64,000 nt of DNA from Halochromatium salexigens (GCF_016653295.1 NZ_NHSF01000072.1:1-64000), one strand, 5' to 3'; positions 23,418 through 33,763 are shown, counted from the stretch's first letter. The notes: generated by a model not told the origin, from the sequence alone. Numbers and translations are program-made.

Positions 23418-23431
<14 letters not shown>
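22379..23431 (-). CDS. Succinylglutamate desuccinylase/aspartoacylase-family zinc hydrolase
   Basis: The 350-residue protein has the M14-like aspartoacylase pattern: [18 protein letters not shown] (His and Glu zinc ligands), [11 protein letters not shown], then [18 protein letters not shown] (third ligand His) and [14 protein letters not shown] with a catalytic Glu. The C-terminal [17 protein letters not shown] region is a beta-barrel as in AstE/AspA relatives. It overlaps rimK by 14 bases. Pairs of RimK-type ATP-grasp ligases with aspartoacylase-like hydrolases are common in Gammaproteobacteria. The substrate is not known; removal of an acyl or glutamyl group is an inference from family. Confidence 0.85.
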
Positions 23432-24323
<892 letters not shown>

Positions 24324-24358
24324 CTCAACTCCGTGATTGAAGGTTTAGCGGGTGCGCG

Positions 24359-24856
24359 TCAGCCATCCGCCGGCTGTCGAGGGCGCTCGCCGCGAGCGGT
24401 GTCGATCAACAGTAGCATCACGCCGAGACTGATGGCGCTATCGGCGATGTTAAACGCCGGCCAAGGGTTGAAGAGCCGCAGCGGGATCACCGGCATGTAG
24501 ATCTGGATGAAGTCGACCACATGACCGAAGACGACGCGATCGATCAGGTTGCCGACCGCGCCGCCGATGATCAGCCCAAGACCGACGGCGAGCAAACGCT
24601 CGTTGGCTTGCAGGCGCAACAGCCAGACCACGAGCGCGAGCGTGACCAGCACCGCGAAGCCCGCGAACAGCCAGCGCTGCCAGCCACCGGCATCGGCCAG
24701 GAAGCTGAACGCAGCGCCGCTGTTGAACATCAGGGTGAGGTTGATGTTGGGCAGGATTTCGAGGACCTGATAGGGGGTGAGGGCGCTCAACACGAGCCAC
24801 TTGCTGACCTGATCCAGGAGGATCACGACGACGGGAAGCCAGAGCCAGTGTTTCAT
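24359..24856 (-). CDS. lspA: Lipoprotein signal peptidase (signal peptidase II)
   Basis: The 165-residue protein has four hydrophobic segments and the two aspartate motifs of LspA. VILLDQVSKWLVL lies near the N-terminus, and GGAVGNLIDRVVFGHVVDFI carries the first catalytic aspartate; FNIADSAISLGVMLLL carries the second. It cleaves prolipoproteins after lipid attachment in the inner membrane. It is transcribed together with the dienelactone-hydrolase-like gene that precedes it by 3 bases on the minus strand. The same position (next to rimK) is not typical and has no clear functional meaning. Confidence 0.95.
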   Translation of the reverse strand: MKHWLWLPVVVILLDQVSKWLVLSALTPYQVLEILPNINLTLMFNSGAAFSFLADAGGWQRWLFAGFAVLVTLALVVWLLRLQANERLLAVGLGLIIGGAVGNLIDRVVFGHVVDFIQIYMPVIPLRLFNPWPAFNIADSAISLGVMLLLIDTARGERPRQPADG

Positions 24857-24859
24857 CGC

Positions 24860-25660
24860 TCAGTCGGCAAAGAGTTCGCGGAAGAAGTCTTGCATGCGTT
24901 GCCAGGAGCGGGCGTCGGCCTGCGCATCGTATTGCAGATTCTCGATGCCGTAGTCGCCGACATCGGGGTTGGTGAAGCCGTGGCGCACGCCGCCGTAGAT
25001 GTCCATCTCCCAGTTGGCGCCGGCCTCCTCGAGCTTGTCCTGGAAGTTGGTGACCACCTCGGGCGCGACGAAGCTGTCGGCCTGGCCGTGCAGGATGAGG
25101 ATCTTGGGCGCGATCTTGCCGGCGCTCTCCTCTGGGGCCGCGGGCATCGAGCCATGGAAGCTGACGATGCCATCGAGTTCAGCGCCGCCGTAGGCCATCT
25201 GGAGCACGGTGCCACCACCGAAGCAGTAGCCGATGGCGGCGAGTTGCTCGGTGTCCACCTCATCGACGGCTGTGAGTTGGGCGAGGCCCGCCGCAGCACG
25301 CTGGCGCCAGAGTTCGGGATCGACCGTGACCTCCTGCATCCATTCCCGCGCTTGCGCGGGCTGATCGGTGACCTGGTCGTTGCCGTACATGTCCGCGGCG
25401 AAGGCGACGTAGCCAAGCTCGGCCAGCATCCGCGCGCGTTTCTTCGCGTAGTCGTTGAGGCCCCACCATTCGTGGATCACCAGGATGCCGGGCCGATCGC
25501 CCTCGAGGGCGTCGTCCCAATACAGATAGCCGGTCAGCGGGACGCCTTCGTCCTCGTAGCCGACGGCCTTGGATTGCACCTCGGCGTGGGCGCTGCCCAG
25601 CATGAGGGCGGCACTCAGGCCAGCGGCGAGGGCGGTGGTGAGCGGGTTGGTAGGGCGCAT
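24860..25660 (-). CDS. Secreted dienelactone-hydrolase-family protein
   Basis: From ATG 25660 (ribosome site ggag, spacing about 7) the product has 266 residues with a cleavable signal peptide ending near SAHA-EVQ, so it is probably periplasmic. The alpha/beta-hydrolase core shows ILVIHEWWGLNDYAKKRARMLAELGY, a nucleophile elbow GYCFGGGT (Cys, as in dienelactone hydrolase), LILHGQADSFV (acid) and YGGVRHGFTNP (His). The substrate is not known; exported members are often annotated only as DLH family. It ends 3 bases before lspA on the same strand. Confidence 0.88.
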   Translation of the reverse strand: MRPTNPLTTALAAGLSAALMLGSAHAEVQSKAVGYEDEGVPLTGYLYWDDALEGDRPGILVIHEWWGLNDYAKKRARMLAELGYVAFAADMYGNDQVTDQPAQAREWMQEVTVDPELWRQRAAAGLAQLTAVDEVDTEQLAAIGYCFGGGTVLQMAYGGAELDGIVSFHGSMPAAPEESAGKIAPKILILHGQADSFVAPEVVTNFQDKLEEAGANWEMDIYGGVRHGFTNPDVGDYGIENLQYDAQADARSWQRMQDFFRELFAD

Positions 25661-26023
25661 TGAGAGTCTCCAGTGATAGATGATGGGCGGGGCAACGATG
25701 ATGAACGCTAGATAGGACCTGTTTCGGGCCCCGAACGCGCGCATCGGCGGATGGCCGAGGGCACGATGCGACCATAGACGCAACCGAGGCCGCTCGACAA
25801 GCACCGAACGCCGCGGCTGACGCGGCGCTGATCTCTGCTCGCCATCCGCTGCCGGATGGTTTGGTTGGTTTTCATTGCCTTGGTGCCGGGGTAGACTCCA
25901 CGCAAACGCGTCATGGCCTCGAGTGCCTCGCTGCCGTGCGGTGCAGGCCGCGCACCCTGCCTTATCGGCCTGACCGAGGCTCCGATCAGTTCCCCTTCCC
26001 CTCGGCCCGAATGCTGTACCGCG
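25661..26023. other. Divergent intergenic region between dienelactone-hydrolase gene and ppc
   Basis: No gene is supported in these 363 bases. Frames on both strands are read-through extensions of the flanking genes. A small inverted repeat (ttcgg/ccgaa) lies at about 25724-25737. Promoters for both flanking genes must lie here, but I see no strong sigma-70 match. Confidence 0.6.
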
Positions 26024-28819
26024 ATGAACGATACCCAGACCCTGTCCGGCTCCGAGCGTGATATTGCGCTCTTCGCCACCCTGCTCGGTGAGGTGCTGCG
26101 CGAGCACAGCCGCAAGCGCGTGTTGGTGGTAGTGGAACGCCTGCGCGAAGGCTTCCTGACGCTACGCGATGACGATGATCCAGAGCTGCGTGCGAAGCTA
26201 ATGAAGCGCATCAACGGTCTCGACCCGCAGACGCTCTCGGAGGTGATCCGCGCCTATACCATCTACTTCAGCCTGGCGCATCTGGTCGAGGATGTGCATG
26301 CCTTCCTGCATCGGCGCTCGCTGGTCAGTGCTGGCGGGCGGCTCTGGCGCGGCTCGTTCGACCACACCCTGCGCCAGTTCCATGCCGATGGCATCGATGC
26401 GGCGGGGTTGCAGCAGCTGTTAAATGAACTCGCCTATCTGCCGGTGTTCACCGCGCATCCCACCGAGGCCAAGCGCCGCACCACGCTCGAGACGCATCGG
26501 CGCATCTTCCTGCTGACCCTGGATCTACACCGCCACAAGCTCAACGAGGAGGAGCAGCAGGATCGCCTGGGACAGATCCTGAGCGAGATCCAGGTGCTCT
26601 GGAAGACCGATGAGGTGCGGGTACACAAGCCGCAGGTGACCGATGAGGTGCGCCAGGGGCTGTACTTCTTCCGCGAGTCGTTGTTCGAGACCTTGCCGCA
26701 GGTCTATCGCAACCTCGAGCGCGCGGTGCGGCGCCTGTATGGCATCGAGAGCGGCGTGACGGTGCCAAGCTTCGTCGGCTTCGGCTCCTGGATCGGCGGC
26801 GATCGCGACGGTAATCCGTTCGTCAAGCCAGAGACCACCGAGCTGGCGGTGCGCATGCACTGCGAGCTGGTGCTCGAGGAATACAGCGCGCGGGTCCAGC
26901 GTCTATCGCGCATCCTCAGTCATTCGAGTCTGCTGGTGCGGCCGTCGACGCCGTTCCTCGATGCGCTGGATGATGACGAGGATTATTGGCTGCACACCAT
27001 GCGCCAGACCCATCGGCGCTATTTCCACGAACCCTATCGACGCAAGCTGTTCATCGTCCGTCACCGGCTCGAGACCACGCTGAAGCGAGTGCGCGCGCGC
27101 ATCGATGACGATCAGAGCCCCGAGATCCTGCCGGAAGGCTATGCCCACGAGTGCGAGCTGCTCGAGGATCTCTATCTGATCCGCGACTCGCTGATCAGCC
27201 ACGGCGATGCCAACGCCGCCGATGGCGAACTCAAGGATCTGATCCGACTGGTCGAGAGTTTCGGCTTCCATCTGGTGCATCTGGATGTGCGCCAAGAGTC
27301 GACGCGCCACACCGAGGCGGTGATCGAACTATTCGCGCGCCAAGCCGGCGCGCCCCTCTACGAGGCCTTCAGCGAGGAGCAGAAGCTGGTCGCGCTCGCC
27401 GAGGCCATTGGTCATCCGCATCCCTTCCATATCGACAAGGGCACCCTGACCCCGGAGACGCGCGAGACCCTCGAGGTCTTCGAGTCGATGGCGCGGATGC
27501 GCGCCGAGATCAGCGAGCAGGTGTTCGGCGCCTATGTGATCTCGATGACCCACTGCGCCAGCCATGTGATGGAGGTGATGCTGCTCGCGCGCCTGGCGGG
27601 CCTGGCCGGGCGCACCCCGGAGGGTTGGTTCTGCCATCTGCGCATCTCGCCGCTGTTCGAGACCATCGAAGACCTGGCCCAGATCGAGGCGGTGATGTCG
27701 GCGCTGTTCGACAACCCGACCTATGCGGCGCTGCTCGCGGCCTCGGGGAATCTGCAAGAGGTGATGTTGGGCTATTCGGACTCCTGCAAGGACGGCGGCA
27801 TCCTGGCCTCGGCCTGGAATCTGTACGAGGCGCAGGAGAGGATCATCACCCTCGCCCAATCGCGCGGCGTCAAGTGCCGCCTGTTCCATGGCCGGGGCGG
27901 CACCATCGGCCGCGGCGGTGGACCGACCCACGAGGCGATCCTCTCGCAGCCGGAGGACACCGTGCATGGGCAGATCAAGTTCACCGAGCAGGGTGAGGTG
28001 CTCTCCTACCGCTACGCCAACCCCGAGACTGCGCTCTACGAGCTGACCATGGGCATCAGCGGCCTGATGAAGGCGAGCCGCTGCGTGATCGACCCGCCGA
28101 CCAAGCCGCGCAAGGATTTCCTCGGCATCATGGAGGAACTGGCGCGGCTCGGCGAACAGCATTACCGTGCGCTGGTGTGCGACACGCCGGGCTTGTTGGA
28201 CTATTTCTACGAGGCCACGCCGGTCGATGCGATCGCGCTGCTCAACATCGGCTCGCGGCCCTCGCATCGCAAGAAGGCGGACCGCTCGCTGGGTTCGATT
28301 CGCGCCATCCCCTGGGTCTTCGGCTGGGCGCAGGCGCGCCATACGCTGCCGGCCTGGCTGGGTATCGGCAGCGCGATCGAACAGTGGCGCGGGACCGACC
28401 TGGAACGCCTCGCCAAATTGCAGCGCATGTATCAGGAGTGGCCGTTCTTTCGCGCCATCCTGAGCAACACCCAGATGTCGCTGTTCAAGGCCGAGATGGG
28501 CATCGCCCATGAGTATTCGCAGTTGGTCACCGACCAGGCGCGCGCCGAGCCGCTCTATCGGGCAATCGCCGATGAGTATCAGCGCACCCTGACCCAGGTG
28601 CTCAATGTCGCCGGGCTGCATGCGGTGATGGAGGAGACGCCCGAGCTGCAGCTCTCGCTGGCGCGGCGCAACAGCTATCTGGACCCGTTGAACCACATCC
28701 AGATCACCCTGCTCGAGCGCTATCGCAACGAGCCGAACGAGGAGGCGCGCAAGGAATGGCTGGACCCGCTGCTGCGCTCGATCAACGCCATTGCGGCGGG
28801 GATGCGCAACACCGGTTGA
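26024..28819 (+). CDS. ppc: Phosphoenolpyruvate carboxylase
   Basis: The 931-residue protein is a full-length bacterial PEP carboxylase that makes oxaloacetate from PEP and bicarbonate, an anaplerotic route important in autotrophs. Signature parts are VFTAHPTEAKRRT (catalytic His), LGYSDSCKDGGILASAWNLYEAQ and FHGRGGTIGRGGGPTHEAIL (catalytic Arg/Gly loop), and the C-terminal end is the usual RNTG. ATG 26024 begins the family-typical N-terminus (SERDIALFATLLGEVLRE); upstream in-frame codons are low-complexity. The stop codon is 20 bases before the N-terminal glutamine amidohydrolase gene. Confidence 0.97.
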   Translation: MNDTQTLSGSERDIALFATLLGEVLREHSRKRVLVVVERLREGFLTLRDDDDPELRAKLMKRINGLDPQTLSEVIRAYTIYFSLAHLVEDVHAFLHRRSLVSAGGRLWRGSFDHTLRQFHADGIDAAGLQQLLNELAYLPVFTAHPTEAKRRTTLETHRRIFLLTLDLHRHKLNEEEQQDRLGQILSEIQVLWKTDEVRVHKPQVTDEVRQGLYFFRESLFETLPQVYRNLERAVRRLYGIESGVTVPSFVGFGSWIGGDRDGNPFVKPETTELAVRMHCELVLEEYSARVQRLSRILSHSSLLVRPSTPFLDALDDDEDYWLHTMRQTHRRYFHEPYRRKLFIVRHRLETTLKRVRARIDDDQSPEILPEGYAHECELLEDLYLIRDSLISHGDANAADGELKDLIRLVESFGFHLVHLDVRQESTRHTEAVIELFARQAGAPLYEAFSEEQKLVALAEAIGHPHPFHIDKGTLTPETRETLEVFESMARMRAEISEQVFGAYVISMTHCASHVMEVMLLARLAGLAGRTPEGWFCHLRISPLFETIEDLAQIEAVMSALFDNPTYAALLAASGNLQEVMLGYSDSCKDGGILASAWNLYEAQERIITLAQSRGVKCRLFHGRGGTIGRGGGPTHEAILSQPEDTVHGQIKFTEQGEVLSYRYANPETALYELTMGISGLMKASRCVIDPPTKPRKDFLGIMEELARLGEQHYRALVCDTPGLLDYFYEATPVDAIALLNIGSRPSHRKKADRSLGSIRAIPWVFGWAQARHTLPAWLGIGSAIEQWRGTDLERLAKLQRMYQEWPFFRAILSNTQMSLFKAEMGIAHEYSQLVTDQARAEPLYRAIADEYQRTLTQVLNVAGLHAVMEETPELQLSLARRNSYLDPLNHIQITLLERYRNEPNEEARKEWLDPLLRSINAIAAGMRNTG

Positions 28820-28839
28820 CGGTGCGGCCTGGCGACGAG

Positions 28840-29382
28840 ATGCACCATCGATTGCGCTATCAGCCGTACTACTGCGAGGAGAACATCTGGTGGCTCTGCG
28901 CCGAGCCGCCGGCGGGCGTGACCATCGCGCAGGTGATCTTCGTCGCCAGCCAAGCCGGGGCTTGCCCGATCGCCGAGCAACGCGCGGGCGGTGCCGAGGG
29001 ACTCGTCTGGTGGGACTATCATTGCATCGCGCTCGACGAGCAGCGGCGCATCTGGGATCTGGACTCGCGCTTGCCGCTGCCGGTCGCGGCGAGCACCTGG
29101 CTCGAGCGCAGTTTCCCACATGCGGCGGCGTTGCCAGCGCTGCTGCAGCCGCGCTTTCGGGTCGTCACCGCCGCGCACTATCTCGCGGACTTTGCCAGTG
29201 ATCGCCGACACATGCGCGCCGCCGATGGCGGTTGGCTGCAGGCGCCGCCGCCTTGGCCCTGCATCGGCACCGGCAGCACGCTTGCCGACTATCGCGAGCT
29301 GAGCAGCCCTGCGGGTCCGGGCCAACCCGAGGGGCCGGGCCAACTGCTCGATCTCGATGCGTTCAGCGCACTCGTCGGCTAA
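28840..29382 (+). CDS. Protein N-terminal glutamine amidohydrolase (NTAQ1/WDYV family)
   Basis: The 180-residue protein has the catalytic triad layout of NTAQ1, an enzyme that deamidates N-terminal glutamine of proteins to glutamate in the eukaryotic N-degron pathway. Cys12 lies in YYCEENIWWLC, His61 in VWWDYHCIAL and Asp73 in IWDLDSRLPLP. The C-terminal block YLADFASDRRHMRAADGGW and PPPWPCIGTG is also conserved in this family. The start is not certain: ATG 28840 was used, but GTG 28822 would add six residues. It follows ppc by 20 bases and may be co-transcribed. The size fits the eukaryotic enzyme (about 205). Confidence 0.9.
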   Translation: MHHRLRYQPYYCEENIWWLCAEPPAGVTIAQVIFVASQAGACPIAEQRAGGAEGLVWWDYHCIALDEQRRIWDLDSRLPLPVAASTWLERSFPHAAALPALLQPRFRVVTAAHYLADFASDRRHMRAADGGWLQAPPPWPCIGTGSTLADYRELSSPAGPGQPEGPGQLLDLDAFSALVG

Positions 29383-29540
29383 ATCCCGGCTCCGCGTCCA
29401 GTTCCATGCCCTCTCGGACGCATTCTCGGCGTCGGCCAAGACTGGTACGATTGCTCACGACGCCGCGCTGGTAGCGTGCCTTTGCCGTCCGCTGTCGCTG
29501 TTATGTCTGTTCCGAGTCACCCCGCCCAAGGAGTCATGCG

Positions 29541-30029
29541 ATGCCTGAAGTCCTGTACAAGGCCAACCCTTCCGTCTGGCGCTCGCACCCGCTCGGTGCG
29601 CTGATCGCGTGGCTGATGATCGCCGGTGGCGCGCTGATCGCGCTGACCGGCACGCTCCCCTTCTTGCTGGAGCCCACGCAGGCGCTTCCACTGCCCGACG
29701 GGCTCGAGCCGCGCTGGTTGGGCTACGGCTTGATCGCCATCGGTCTATTCCAGCTCCTGCGGTGGTGGCTGGCGGCCCTGATGGATCAGCTCGAGATCAA
29801 CGAATACGAGCTGGTCTGGACGCATGGGCTGCTCAGCAAGCAGTACATCGAGATCAACATGAGTTCGGTGCGCACGGTGCGGGTCGAGCAGTCGCTGCTC
29901 CAACGCCTGCTGGGCGCCGGTGATCTCAAGGTCTATACCGCTGGCGATGATCCGGAGCTGCGGATTCGCGGACTGCCGCGCCCCCAGGAGATCCGCCAGC
30001 ACATCAAGGGTCAGGCCTCGGACGACTAA
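29541..30029 (+). CDS. PH-domain (bPH2/YdbS-like) membrane protein
   Basis: The 162-residue protein has two hydrophobic segments, about residues 20-40 and 57-78. They are followed by the bacterial PH domain: YELVWTHGLLSKQYIEINMSSVRTVRVEQSLLQRLLGAGDLKVYTAG. Related YdbS/YdbT proteins are membrane-bound and of unclear function. A ribosome site (aaggag) precedes the ATG at 29541. Its last four bases overlap the stop of the convergent ABC transporter gene. Confidence 0.85.
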   Translation: MPEVLYKANPSVWRSHPLGALIAWLMIAGGALIALTGTLPFLLEPTQALPLPDGLEPRWLGYGLIAIGLFQLLRWWLAALMDQLEINEYELVWTHGLLSKQYIEINMSSVRTVRVEQSLLQRLLGAGDLKVYTAGDDPELRIRGLPRPQEIRQHIKGQASDD

Positions 30030-31813
30030 TTCCCATCCTGGAACTGCAGGGCGGCGAGGCGCGCATAGAGGCCGTCCTCGGCGAGCAGCGCCTCATGGTG
30101 GCCACTGGCGACGATGCGCCCCTGGTCGAGGACCAGGATCCGGTCGGCGTTGCGCACCGTGGCCAAGCGATGGGCGATGACGATGCTGGTGCGCCCCGTC
30201 ATCAGGTGGTCCAAGGCGTCTTGCACGAGACGCTCGCTTTCGGCATCCAGCGCGCTGGTCGCCTCATCCAGGAGCAGGACTGCTGGGTCGCGCAGGATGG
30301 CGCGCGCGATCGCGATGCGCTGACGCTCGCCACCGGAGAGGCGCACCCCGCGCTCGCCGAGGAAGGTCCGATAGCCATCCGGCAGCCGCTGGATGAACTC
30401 ATGCGCGTGCGCCGCGCGGGCCGCCGCCTCGACCGCCGCGTCATCGACTTCCAGCCCATAACGGATGTTCTCGAGCGCGTCGGCACCAAAGATCACCGGG
30501 TCCTGCGGCACGATGACGATCTGGCGCCGGAAAGCCGTGGGTTCGAGTTCGCGCAGATCGATGCCATCGAGGCGCAGCGCGCCTTGCTCTGGGTCGTAGA
30601 ACCGCAGCAGCAGGTGGAACAGGGTCGACTTGCCCGCGCCAGAGGGGCCGACGAGGGCGATTTGCTCGCCCGGCGCGATTTCGAGATCGAGGCCGGCAAT
30701 GGCCGGATGCTCGGGGCGGGATGGGTAGGTAAAGGTCACCGCTTGGGCCTCGACGCGGCCTTGCACCGGGGTGGGCAGGCGGCGTGGCGCGGCGGGCGCG
30801 GTGATCGAGGGCTCGGTCTCGAGCAGCTCCATCAAGCGCTCGGCGGCGCCGGCGCCACGCAGGAGCTGACCGGCGATGTCTGACAACGAGCCGACATTGC
30901 CCGCGACCAGGATCGCATAGAACAGGAACGCTGAAAGCTGGCCCCCGCTGAGACGCCCGGCCAGCACCTCGCGCCCGCCGAACCAGAGCACCAGCCCGAT
31001 GGCGCCGAAGGTCAGCAAGGTCACCACCGTGCTCAGCAGCGCGCTGTTCACCGAGCGGCGCATCGCCGTGCCGAAGGCCTCCTCGACACGTTCGCCATAG
31101 CGCGCCCGGTCCACCGGCTCATGGCAGAAGGCCTGGACCGTGCGGATGCCATGCAGGGTCTCGTCGACATAGGCGCCGACATCGCCGATCCGGTCCTGGC
31201 TGAGCCTGGAAAAGCGGCGCACCCGATGGCCGAGGAACCAGGCCGGCACCAGCACAAAGGGCACCCCGAGGATGACCAGCAGCGTCAGCTCTGGACTGGT
31301 GATGGCCAGCATCACCAGGCTGCCGATCGCCAGCAGCAGGCTGCGCAGTCCCATGGCGAAGGTGGAACCGACCACGATCTGCAACAGTGCCGTGTCGCTG
31401 GTCAGCCGGGAGATGACCTCGCCGGTGCGGGTGGTCTCGAAGAAGCCAACGTTCAGGGCCAGGGCGCGGTTGAAAACAGCGCGGCGTACATCGGCCACCA
31501 CACGCTCGCCAAGCCAGTTCAGCAGCCAGCTGCGCAGCCCGACGGCGATACTCAAGAGCACCACCACCAGTAAAAAGAACAGCAGCGCCTGATCCAGCGC
31601 GGCCGATGAGCCACTGGCGATGCCGGTATCGACCACGTTGCGAATGACCTGGCCAAAGGCCAGGAGTGTGCCGGCGGCGAACAGCAGCGCCGTTAGGGCG
31701 AGCAGGAGCCGTCCGAGATAGGGTCTGGTAAAGCCCAGCAGGCGCAGCAGTGGTCCTAAACGGCGGCTGCGTGGCCGATCCAGCGGATCAGCTGAGGGTT
31801 TGGAGGATCGCAT
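30026..31813 (-). CDS. ABC exporter, fused permease and ATPase (MsbA/ABCB type)
   Basis: The 595-residue protein has six predicted membrane helices in the first 310 residues, including the family segments FFETTRTGEVISRLTSDTALLQ and VGAYVDETLHGIRTVQAFCHE. The ATPase follows with Walker A GPSGAGKST, signature LSGGERQRIAIARAIL, Walker B LLLDEATSALD and H-loop IVIAHRLAT. Likely substrates are lipids or hydrophobic compounds, as for MsbA and LmrA relatives, but nothing in the context (no Kdo or LPS genes) identifies the cargo. It is a half-transporter and must dimerise. Confidence 0.92.
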   Translation of the reverse strand: MRSSKPSADPLDRPRSRRLGPLLRLLGFTRPYLGRLLLALTALLFAAGTLLAFGQVIRNVVDTGIASGSSAALDQALLFFLLVVVLLSIAVGLRSWLLNWLGERVVADVRRAVFNRALALNVGFFETTRTGEVISRLTSDTALLQIVVGSTFAMGLRSLLLAIGSLVMLAITSPELTLLVILGVPFVLVPAWFLGHRVRRFSRLSQDRIGDVGAYVDETLHGIRTVQAFCHEPVDRARYGERVEEAFGTAMRRSVNSALLSTVVTLLTFGAIGLVLWFGGREVLAGRLSGGQLSAFLFYAILVAGNVGSLSDIAGQLLRGAGAAERLMELLETEPSITAPAAPRRLPTPVQGRVEAQAVTFTYPSRPEHPAIAGLDLEIAPGEQIALVGPSGAGKSTLFHLLLRFYDPEQGALRLDGIDLRELEPTAFRRQIVIVPQDPVIFGADALENIRYGLEVDDAAVEAAARAAHAHEFIQRLPDGYRTFLGERGVRLSGGERQRIAIARAILRDPAVLLLDEATSALDAESERLVQDALDHLMTGRTSIVIAHRLATVRNADRILVLDQGRIVASGHHEALLAEDGLYARLAALQFQDGN

Positions 31814-32029
31814 GAATGGCTCGCGCGTCGCGTGCTAATTGGGTCCGCTGCCCGCATGGCGTTGTCTCGCATCGCCCTCTTGCGCGGGGCCAGCTTCCTC
31901 CTAAGGGCAGCTCTCTTAATCGAGCTACCCTGAAAGAGGTCTCCCTAAAGAGCTGCCGTAGGTGAGATCAGCAGGCCAGCGGCGTGCGAATGACGCGCGG
32001 GTTTCACGCCAATGGCTTGCGTGGCGGTA

Positions 32030-32266
32030 TTAGGTACGGAGGAGCTCGTAGAGTTTGTCCTTGAGCAGCAAACGCTGCTTCTTGAACTCCTCGATGGTTT
32101 CATCCGCAACCGGGGTGCCGAGTTCCTCGAGTTGGCGGACCTTCGCGTCCAGCTCATCATAGGCGTCCATGAGTTCGGCAAAGGCGGCGTTGCTCGCACG
32201 CATCTCGTCGATCTTGCCTTCGAGTTCGGGGAACTCATGGAGTACATCGTGCATTTCTCCAAGCAT
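32030..32266 (-). CDS. YdcH/DUF465-family small coiled-coil protein
   Basis: The 78-residue protein is highly charged and helical, with the DUF465 pattern ELEGKIDEMRASNAAFAELMDAYDELDAKVRQLEE, followed by DETIEEFKKQRLLLKDKLYELL. The function of YdcH-type proteins is not known. No close neighbour suggests a role; upstream on the same strand lies the Skp-like gene. Confidence 0.85.
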   Translation of the reverse strand: MLGEMHDVLHEFPELEGKIDEMRASNAAFAELMDAYDELDAKVRQLEELGTPVADETIEEFKKQRLLLKDKLYELLRT

Positions 32267-32519
32267 CGGCTTGCGATCCTCCGGAACGGCGGCGCCTCGA
32301 TGGCGGCGCCGATGTCGTAGTGAACAGTGACTCGTCGGACCGTGGCGCAGCGACGAGCGATGCGCTGAATGGCCCTCGTGAGCATTGTAAACCAGCGGTC
32401 ATTGACTGCCCTGGGTCGGGGCGGAAAAAACTGATCTGAGTTAGCAAAATGCCCAAATCTTGACCAAGGTTCGATCGGATGGCGATCGGATGGCCTGGCT
32501 GGCTTCGGCCCGCCGCAAC

Positions 32520-33038
32520 CTAGTTCGTGTCGGCATTCATCGCGTTGATGACAGCGTCGGTGATGTCGCCCCCGTCATCGAGATAGACGACGCCGGATTG
32601 ATTGGCCTCGAAGACCGCATCGAGCTTGCGCTGCTTGGCGACACTGATCACGGCGTCACGCGCCGGCTGCAGGATCTTCTGACCTTCCTGTTGCTGCGCG
32701 CGCGCGAGCTGTTGCTGGATCTTGGCGAACTCTTCCTCGAATTGTTCGATCCGGGTCTGGATCTCCTGCTCGGTCTTCTCGACCTGAGCCGTGCTCATGA
32801 GCGGGCGATCGCGCTCGAGGGTTTGTTGCAGCTGGCGAATCTCGGCCTCCTCTTGCGCGAAGGCCCGCTGCTCGTCGCCGAAGCGTTCCTGCAGGTTGGC
32901 CTGCGCGGCCTTGCCGAGATCGCTGTCTTCCAAGACGCGCTGCATGTCGACATAACCGATCTCACTGGCCAGCGTGGGCGTGGCGGCCGCCAAGGCGGTC
33001 AAGATCAATAGGGCTCGGATGGAGAAAAGGCGGTTCAT
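32520..33038 (-). CDS. OmpH/Skp-family periplasmic chaperone
   Basis: The 172-residue protein has a signal peptide (MNRLFSIRALLILTALAAATPTLA) and the Skp pattern: IGYVDMQRVLEDSDLGKAAQANLQERF, a long heptad coiled coil, then LARAQQQEGQKILQPARDAV and a C-terminal beta part. Skp escorts unfolded outer-membrane proteins across the periplasm. In many proteobacteria skp lies between bamA and lpxD; here it is isolated, so it may be a second copy. The symbol is withheld for that reason. Confidence 0.85.
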   Translation of the reverse strand: MNRLFSIRALLILTALAAATPTLASEIGYVDMQRVLEDSDLGKAAQANLQERFGDEQRAFAQEEAEIRQLQQTLERDRPLMSTAQVEKTEQEIQTRIEQFEEEFAKIQQQLARAQQQEGQKILQPARDAVISVAKQRKLDAVFEANQSGVVYLDDGGDITDAVINAMNADTN

Positions 33039-33235
33039 GGCGTGCTCCTAAGCAACGGGTGGCCTCCTGTGATCCGGAGGTCTTGGGCGCAGCGCGCGAT
33101 TGTATACCGTCGACAGCGTGCTGTTCAGTGCAAACAGGCCCCTGGTCGCCCGGAAACGCGAAACATCGACGCGATGGCGCGTCAGCCGGGCGCAGGGGTT
33201 ACAATCCGCCACCACAGCGTGAGAGGGTGGAACGC

Positions 33236-33763
33236 ATGACAGGCTCCTTACAGGATCAATTGGTGAAGGCCGGGCTGGCGAGCGAACAGCAGCTCAAGCA
33301 CACCAAGTCCAAGAAACGCAAGCAAAAACGATCGGGCACCGCAGCCCCGGACGAGGCCCAGCGCAAACAGGCGCAGCAGGCCGCGGCCGAGAAGCGGGCG
33401 CGTGATCAGGCGCTGAATCGCCAGCGCGACGAGGAGGCCAAACGCAAGGCCGAGCAGATTGCCCTGTGGCAATTGGTGCGCGACAACCGTATCCCGCGCG
33501 CGGATGGTGACCGGGCCTACAATTTTACCGACGGTTCGGCGCTCAAGCGGCTCTACGTCAGCGCCGCGCAGCATCGAGACCTGGTCGACGGGCGCTTGGC
33601 GATCGTGCGCCATGATGACTTCTACGAGCTGGTGCCGGTTGACATCGCCGAGCGGCTGGAGGCAGCCGAGCCGACGCTGGTATTGGTGCACAACCGTGCC
33701 GAGGCCGAGGATGGCGATGATGAATACGCCGACTACAAGGTGCCGGATGATTTGATGTGGTGA
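33236..33763 (+). CDS. DUF2058 (YaiL-like) protein
   Basis: The 175-residue protein begins with GSLQDQLVKAGLASEQQLKHTKSKKRKQKR, typical of DUF2058, and has a basic/acidic coiled coil in the middle. The C-terminal part (YNFTDGSALKRLYVSAAQHRDLVDGRLAIVRH) also matches. Homologues are often said to be nucleoprotein- or polysaccharide-related, but the function is unknown. ATG 33236 was used because the conserved N-terminus starts there; a weak ribosome site (gagagg) precedes it. Confidence 0.88.
   Translation: MTGSLQDQLVKAGLASEQQLKHTKSKKRKQKRSGTAAPDEAQRKQAQQAAAEKRARDQALNRQRDEEAKRKAEQIALWQLVRDNRIPRADGDRAYNFTDGSALKRLYVSAAQHRDLVDGRLAIVRHDDFYELVPVDIAERLEAAEPTLVLVHNRAEAEDGDDEYADYKVPDDLMW

Noticed and set aside
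27329-29119. 596-codon minus-strand frame opposite ppc and the glutamine amidohydrolase
   Set aside because: Antisense to well-recognised genes and without a recognisable domain.
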